Source: CAYLMM01 sp964646035 (GTDB lineage Bacteria > Krumholzibacteriota > Krumholzibacteriia > LZORAL124-64-63). Taken from it: 5,216 nt of DNA. Of the stretch, positions 1 through 5,216 are shown piece by piece (positions within the stretch are counted from its first letter, which is position 1; each line of letters opens with the position of its first letter). The stretch covers positions 1-5,216 of the forward strand of contig CAZYDJ010000161.1 of assembly GCA_964646035.1 (NCBI GenBank), written 5' to 3'. The notes beneath the pieces were generated by a model that made no database searches, was not told the DNA's origin, and saw only the letters and a program-made list of their open reading frames with translations. The translations under genes and the position numbers were made by a program.

Positions 1-1
1 C

Positions 2-298
2 TCCACGCGGGCGGAGGCCAGCTCGTCGGTGGTCACGACCGCGAGCCCCGACGACGACGAGATGGTGATGGTGTCGGTCACGCCCGAGGGCATCAGGATG
101 GGCGACAAGTTCGTGGACCTGGCGGAACTCGAGGGCCTGATCGGCGAGAAGCTGGAGGGGCGCATGGAGAAGACCGTGGTCATCGTTCCCAGCGATTTCG
201 TCAAGCTGGGCAGCGTGGTCGACGTGATGGACGCGGCCAAGGGCGGCGGTGCGAAGAGCCTGGCCCTGTTGAACCGCAAGGAGAAGGGCGCATCGTGA
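2..298 (+). CDS. exbD: ExbD/TolR-family biopolymer transport protein, 3' part (first of two)
   Basis: The reading frame is open from the left edge (first full codon at 2) to TGA at 296-298, so the true start lies outside the window and the GTG at 29 is not a credible start. What remains is the periplasmic domain of an ExbD/TolR protein. It has an acidic DDDE patch, a strand with SVTPEGIRMGDKFVDL (the usual 'V-dG-i-ygd..v.l..L' pattern), then KTVVIVPSDFVKLGSVVDVMD, matching the family's 'v.I.aD..v.yg.vv.vmd' helix, and AKGGGAKSLALL, matching its 'ak.aG....l' end. The N-terminal membrane helix with the key Asp is not visible. In the family, ExbD sits in the inner membrane inside an ExbB pentamer and uses the proton gradient to drive TonB. 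The stop overlaps the next gene's start by 4 bases (GTGA), indicating translational coupling. Assignment to ExbD rather than TolR rests on the tonB gene downstream. Confidence 0.85.
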   Translation, partial: STRAEASSSVVTTASPDDDEMVMVSVTPEGIRMGDKFVDLAELEGLIGEKLEGRMEKTVVIVPSDFVKLGSVVDVMDAAKGGGAKSLALLNRKEKGAS

Positions 299-705
299 AC
301 GTATACCGCTACGAAACCAAGACCAACGTCATGCCGATAATCAACGTGTCGCTGGTCGTCGTGCTGACCCTGATGATCATCTCGCCGTTCCTGAACGAGA
401 CCGAGCACGACGTGGAGCTGCCCGAGGCCCGGGCCAGCCAGATGGACGATACCGAGAAGGTGGAGATCATCTACACCCTGGACGGCGAGATCTTCATCGG
501 TGACCAGCAATACGCCCTGGAGGAGCTGCGTCCCCTGCTGACGCCCGAGTTCGTCGACAACCCCGACGGCATGGTCGTGGTCAACGCCGACAAGAACCTG
601 CTCTACGGCATGGTCGAGACGCTCCTGGCCGAGATCGAGGCGTCCAAGGCGCCGCGCATATCGCTGGCCACGGGGAAGAAGGAGGAAGGGGCGGCCGCGC
701 AATGA
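295..705 (+). CDS. exbD: ExbD/TolR-family protein, second copy, with Asn in place of the membrane Asp
   Basis: This is a complete 136-residue ExbD-family protein starting at GTG 295. That start overlaps the upstream stop (GTGA) and has AAGGAG at 278-283. A very short cytoplasmic N-terminus leads into one membrane helix (about residues 13-33), followed by VELPEA, the typical 'v.LP.a' entry to the periplasmic domain. Next come the 'LDGEIFIGDQQYALEEL' segment (about 62-78), MVVVNADKNLLYGMVETLL and a basic/acidic tail. Length is usual for ExbD (about 140). The family signature around the helix start is 'TPLIDVMLVLL'; here it reads MPIINVSLVVV, so the proton-carrying Asp (Asp25 in E. coli ExbD) is Asn17 (codon AAC, 343-345). 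From family knowledge that change inactivates E. coli ExbD, so this copy probably has a non-protonatable role beside the first ExbD. Its stop overlaps the tonB start by 4 bases. Confidence 0.9.
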   Translation: MNVYRYETKTNVMPIINVSLVVVLTLMIISPFLNETEHDVELPEARASQMDDTEKVEIIYTLDGEIFIGDQQYALEELRPLLTPEFVDNPDGMVVVNADKNLLYGMVETLLAEIEASKAPRISLATGKKEEGAAAQ

Positions 706-2120
706 TGCTGCAGCGCAACAACTACAGGATCGCGGAGACGGGCGGCGGCTTCGGCGTCAGCATCGCCGTGCATCTCGGTATCTTCCTGCTGATCGCCTTC
801 CTGATGCGGATGGGACCGCAGGGCGTCGAGAGGGTGATGGACGAGTTGACGGAGATCGCCTATATCGAGGCCCGCTACGGGGAGGACGTGGCCAAGCAGG
901 TTCGCATGAAGACCAAGCCGGTCGTCACGCCCGAGCCGAAACCGGAGGCGGTGGAGAAGACGGCCGAGAAGGCGCCCGAGAAGACGCCCGAAAAACCGGT
1001 CGAGAAGCCGAAGATCGAGGATGTCGAGGTCAAGGCGCGCGAGATCAAGCCCAAGACCCCGGAGTTCAAGCTGAACGAGCCGAAGCTTCAGAGCCGCGCC
1101 CGCCTGGCGACGCAGCAGCCGAAGATCGCGACCCGGTCGGTGCTCAAGAACAAGCCGATGACCGACATCAATGCCCCGAAGCTGAGCCAGGCCCAGCAGC
1201 GGCAGTTCCTCGAGACGACCACGAAGCGGCTGGATTCGAAACGCTTCATCGACGCGGGCGATCCGAAGATCGATACGTCCAAACTGCGCAACCGCAACGC
1301 CCTGAGCGCGGACGTGAACGCGCCCAAGCTGGCGTCCCGCACGCCCTCGACCGCCACCTTCAAGGCGGACAACGTGGCGCTGGTGGGCAAGAAGAGCAGC
1401 CTGGACCTGAGCGAAGTCGATTTCGAGGTGGGTTCGGGATCGTCCGGCTCCGGCAGCGCGCTGACCCTGCAGCTGGCCACCGGCGGATCGGCCGACGGCC
1501 ACGCCGGCCTGGTCGGCGGTCAACTCGAGGAGGGACAGGTCGCCTATCAGGGCGCGGTCGAGGACCTGCTGCCGACGGACATGGAGCGGCGGATGCGCCA
1601 GCCCGCGATGACCGTGGACCTGGATGCGCCCGAGGCCGTGAACCCGAACGCGCGCAAGACCCTGCTCGACTACGGGAACGCGGGCGGCGCGGGCGGCGGC
1701 GCGAGTCTGCGCAGCCGGGCGCGTTCGGAGGCTCCGGTCGCGGCCAGCACGCCGATCGTCGAGGAGATCGCGGCCCAGGAAGCGGCCGAACCCGAGGAAG
1801 CCGCGCAGACCGTGGTCCCGAAGAAAGGCGTGTCGATGACCGTCTCGGGCCAGATCGCCAACCGCAAGATCGTGCACAGCGTCCTGCCCGAGTACAGCGC
1901 CGAGGCGCGCAAGCGCGGCTGGGAGGGCGTCGTGGCGGTTCATTTCACGGTCAAGTTCGACGGCACCATCCAGTCGAACATGTATTTCGAGCAGACGTCG
2001 GCCCACCGCGACCTGAACCGGGCCGCGATGGAGGCCATCAGGCAATTCAAGTTCGAGCCTCTGCTGGACAGCATGTCNNNNNNNNNNGGCGTGATTACGA
2101 TCGTGTTCAGGCTCAATTGA
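702..2120 (+). CDS. tonB: TonB-type energy transducer (assembly gap near the C-terminus)
   Basis: This 472-codon frame starts at ATG 702, overlapping the upstream stop as ATGA, with a strong AAGGAGG at 679-685. A second ATG at 705 is possible. Residues 17-37 form the membrane anchor and include Ser20-x3-His24, the SxxxH motif TonB uses to contact ExbB/ExbD. Residues 72-130 are rich in Pro, Lys and Glu, the usual periplasm-spanning linker. Residues 130-370 are an unusually long low-complexity extension with a Gly/Ser patch (244-273). The C-terminal TonB domain spans about 380-472: SGQIANRKI, PEYSAEARKRGWEG, VAVHFTVKFDGTI, then an Ala-rich helix to FKFEPL and a last strand GVITIVFRLN. It resembles the AgmX/PglI-like TonB subgroup, and the usual YP is YS (398-399). 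E. coli TonB is about 239 residues, so this one is twice as long. Ten Ns replace about three codons before the last strand, but the frame is kept across them. TonB transfers motion to outer-membrane receptors; the true partner here is unknown. Confidence 0.9.
   Translation: MMLQRNNYRIAETGGGFGVSIAVHLGIFLLIAFLMRMGPQGVERVMDELTEIAYIEARYGEDVAKQVRMKTKPVVTPEPKPEAVEKTAEKAPEKTPEKPVEKPKIEDVEVKAREIKPKTPEFKLNEPKLQSRARLATQQPKIATRSVLKNKPMTDINAPKLSQAQQRQFLETTTKRLDSKRFIDAGDPKIDTSKLRNRNALSADVNAPKLASRTPSTATFKADNVALVGKKSSLDLSEVDFEVGSGSSGSGSALTLQLATGGSADGHAGLVGGQLEEGQVAYQGAVEDLLPTDMERRMRQPAMTVDLDAPEAVNPNARKTLLDYGNAGGAGGGASLRSRARSEAPVAASTPIVEEIAAQEAAEPEEAAQTVVPKKGVSMTVSGQIANRKIVHSVLPEYSAEARKRGWEGVVAVHFTVKFDGTIQSNMYFEQTSAHRDLNRAAMEAIRQFKFEPLLDSMXXXXGVITIVFRLN
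2078..2087. other. Assembly gap (10 Ns)
   Basis: Ten Ns lie inside the tonB-type gene. They follow codon 458 (Met) and the first two bases of a TCN Ser codon, and precede GGC of the last beta strand. The reading frame is the same on both sides and the expected family sequence resumes (GVITIVFRLN), so the real gap is either close to 10 bases or differs from it by a multiple of three. In related C-termini the missing stretch usually holds a Gln/Trp-containing turn before 'GvItf.f.L', but the bases here are unknown. Confidence 0.99.
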
Positions 2121-2141
2121 CCCGAGTCCAAGGATGAGATC

Positions 2142-3080
2142 ATGAAGACCAGTTTCAAACTTGCGGGTATGGGCGTCTTGGCCGTCGCCCTGATCGTCTT
2201 CTTCACTTACGGCATGGCCATGGCCTGGACGGAAGTGGAGGTGCCGTCGGAGGACAACGCCATGCCGGAAATGGTGGTCGAGGCGGAGAACGAGGTGGAA
2301 CAGGAGATCAGCCGCACGATCATCGATTTCAATTTCGATGCGGCGCTGATCGATACCTTCTACACCGACATGGACGAGGAAGTGCTGACGCACAGTCCGG
2401 TCAAGGGCCTGCTGCCGTTCCTGAACAATCCCGACCAGCTCCAAAGCGACCAGACGCCCCACTGCTGGCTGCCGGATCCGGCCAGCGTGCCGGTGGCCTG
2501 GTTCTATCCCGAGAATCCGGAGGGCCACAAGGTGCAGTCCTGGACCCTGGCGGTCACGAACTACCGCGGGTCCGTGTTCCGGCACTTCCAGGGCAAGAAG
2601 GAGATTCCCGAGAAACTGCCCTGGGACGGGCGGGACGATCGCGGCATGATGCTCCAGGTGGGATATCCCTACAGCTACGTCTTCAGCATCATGGACAAGG
2701 GCACGAACACGTACAACTACGCCGGAAAGAGCTTCCGTCTGCCGGCCCTGGACTACATGGAGGGCACGGAGCGGCGTCTGGACTTCTCGGGCGACAAGGT
2801 CTTCTTCCGCGACGGGCCGAAGCTCCAGGAATCGGGCCGTGGCTGGTTGACGATGGCCACCGACCAGATCCGCAAGGATCATCCCCATTCGCCCCTGCGC
2901 GTGCTCGTGCTGGCCGAGACCCAGAAGCTGGCCGAGGCGCGGGCCAAGGTGGTGTCCGACTTCCTGATCGAGAGCATGATCCTGCCCGGCGACTGGATCG
3001 AGACCGAGGCGCAGGCGAAGCCGGATCTGCGGTCCGAAATGGACGGGCTGGTGAGTATCCGCGTCGAGCACGCGCAATAG
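2142..3080 (+). CDS. Exported protein with FlgD-type Ig-like segment and degenerate OmpA-like C-terminus
   Basis: This 312-residue protein starts at ATG 2142, 21 bases after tonB, with AAGGA at 2130-2134 as ribosome binding site. Residues 1-28 look like a signal peptide: MKTSFK, a hydrophobic core at 9-22, then AMA before Trp29. There is no lipobox Cys, so it is not an obvious lipoprotein. An acidic stretch follows (30-85). Residues about 117-190 match the FlgD/gliding-type Ig-like pattern: WTLAVTNYRGSVFRHFQG, then PWDGRDDRGMMLQVGYPYSYVFSIMDKG ('WdGrd..G..v..G.Y.Y.....D'), given here in two pieces. Residues about 212-310 resemble an OmpA/Pal C-terminal domain: LDFSGDKVFF, a middle helix, RVLVLAETQKLAEARAKVVSDFLI and a last strand VSIRVEH. 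The RA..V motif (Arg267-Ala268) is kept, but the usual 'TD..G...N..LS' loop is missing. It is probably cotranscribed with the exbD/tonB genes and may be their periplasmic or outer-membrane partner. The domain calls are from pattern recognition only; function is unknown. Confidence 0.75.
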   Translation: MKTSFKLAGMGVLAVALIVFFTYGMAMAWTEVEVPSEDNAMPEMVVEAENEVEQEISRTIIDFNFDAALIDTFYTDMDEEVLTHSPVKGLLPFLNNPDQLQSDQTPHCWLPDPASVPVAWFYPENPEGHKVQSWTLAVTNYRGSVFRHFQGKKEIPEKLPWDGRDDRGMMLQVGYPYSYVFSIMDKGTNTYNYAGKSFRLPALDYMEGTERRLDFSGDKVFFRDGPKLQESGRGWLTMATDQIRKDHPHSPLRVLVLAETQKLAEARAKVVSDFLIESMILPGDWIETEAQAKPDLRSEMDGLVSIRVEHAQ

Positions 3081-3088
3081 ATCTGAGA

Positions 3089-3164
3089 AAACCTGATTCC
3101 AGAGACACGCGACACATGCTTAGCGTTTCACGATGCGCTGTGTCGCGTGTCTCTGTATAGGTTT
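3089..3164. repeat. Long inverted repeat / hairpin between the tonB-type operon and tex (possible terminator)
   Basis: A perfect 17-bp inverted repeat has arms CAGAGACACGCGACACA (3100-3116) and its exact reverse complement (3139-3155), separated by 22 bases. Outside it, AAACCT (3089-3094) and AGGTTT (3159-3164) also match, across a small internal loop of 5 and 3 bases, giving 23 paired positions. It begins 9 bases after the stop of the upstream gene and ends over 100 bases before tex. The position fits a transcription terminator or 3'-end-protecting hairpin. However, there is no T-run after either arm and the 22-base loop is longer than usual, so a classic Rho-independent terminator is not supported. 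A palindromic repeat element or miniature mobile element is the alternative. Confidence 0.85.
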
Positions 3165-3229
3165 CCATGGATATATCGCGCTCGACGCGGAACGCCCGGC
3201 CCGGGATCCCGCACTCCCGAGGCTGCGGG

Positions 3230-3259
3230 TTGACAAACCGTCCGATCGCGTCGTATCTC
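3230..3259 (+). promoter_or_regulatory. Possible sigma70-type promoter for tex
   Basis: TTGACA at 3230-3235 is a full match to the -35 consensus in an otherwise GC-rich region. TATCTC at 3254-3259, after an 18-base spacer, matches only the first three positions of the -10 consensus. Transcription would start near 3266, giving a leader of about 37 bases to the TTG start of tex at 3303. An upstream in-frame ATG at 3276 would have almost no leader. The weak -10 keeps confidence moderate. Confidence 0.4.
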
Positions 3260-3290
3260 CTCTACACGCACCCCGATGAACCCGAGACCC

Positions 3291-3295
3291 GGAGG
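3291..3295 (+). promoter_or_regulatory. Ribosome binding site that favours the TTG start of tex
   Basis: GGAGG at 3291-3295 lies 7 bases before TTG 3303-3305, ideal Shine-Dalgarno spacing. The in-frame ATG at 3276 has no purine-rich site before it (the preceding bases are CT- and AC-rich). Starting at ATG would add nine residues (MNPRPGGPL) with no counterpart expected in Tex proteins. Confidence 0.7.
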
Positions 3296-3302
3296 CCCGC
3301 TC

Positions 3303-5216
<1,914 letters not shown>

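Noticed and set aside
29..298. GTG 29 as the true start of the first ExbD
   Set aside because: The frame is open to the left edge and a start here would remove the membrane helix every ExbD needs.
603..3077. Open frame of 824 codons on the minus strand
   Set aside because: It lies opposite three well-supported + strand genes, runs through the N gap and is rich in His, Arg, Leu, Gly and Asp without domain pattern. Long antisense frames are expected in GC-rich coding DNA.
3089..3164. Classic Rho-independent terminator
   Set aside because: No T-run follows the stem on either strand and the loop is 22 bases, so only the hairpin itself is claimed.
3156..3177. AT-rich island with TATAGG and palindrome GATATATC as a promoter or operator
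   Set aside because: No -35-like hexamer lies at a proper distance upstream, and an 8-base palindrome is weak evidence on its own.

Overview
The window is a GC-rich stretch (about two thirds G+C by eye, with a sharp drop in the last ~155 bases) from a Gram-negative bacterium. The envelope type is inferred from a TonB energy transducer with its ExbD partners and an exported protein with an OmpA-like C-terminus. The gene content does not fix the lineage. Duplicated ExbD genes next to an AgmX/PglI-like TonB C-terminus and a FlgD-Ig/OmpA-like protein would suit a deltaproteobacterial or FCB-type environmental genome, but that is inference. A run of 10 Ns marks it as a draft assembly.

Layout: all genes that can be supported lie on the + strand. 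Positions 2-298 hold the 3' part of an ExbD/TolR-family gene entering from the left edge. It overlaps by 4 bases (GTGA) a second, complete ExbD-family gene (295-705). That gene overlaps by 4 bases (ATGA) a 472-codon tonB-type gene (702-2120), which contains the N gap. After 21 bases comes a gene for an exported 312-residue protein (2142-3080) with a FlgD-type Ig-like segment and a degenerate OmpA-like C-terminus. These four genes look like one transcription unit whose 5' end, probably including an ExbB/TolQ/MotA-type gene, lies upstream of the window.

Positions 3081-3302 are non-coding. They carry a perfect 17-bp inverted repeat (3100-3116 / 3139-3155) with a further 6-bp outer match, then a consensus -35 hexamer and a GGAGG ribosome binding site just before a TTG codon. 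That TTG probably starts tex (3303 to the window end), which encodes the cytoplasmic nucleic-acid-binding protein Tex. The tex gene is cut by the right edge before its S1 domain.

How the genes work together: ExbD pairs with an ExbB-type proton channel in the inner membrane and TonB carries the motion across the periplasm. The fourth protein, cotranscribed and exported, is a candidate periplasmic or outer-membrane partner. The most notable point is that the second ExbD has Asn17 where the family has its essential membrane Asp. The pair may therefore form a mixed complex in which only one subunit can carry a proton. A second point is the abrupt fall to ~41% G+C inside tex from about 5061, which may be an assembly chimera or a recombination junction.
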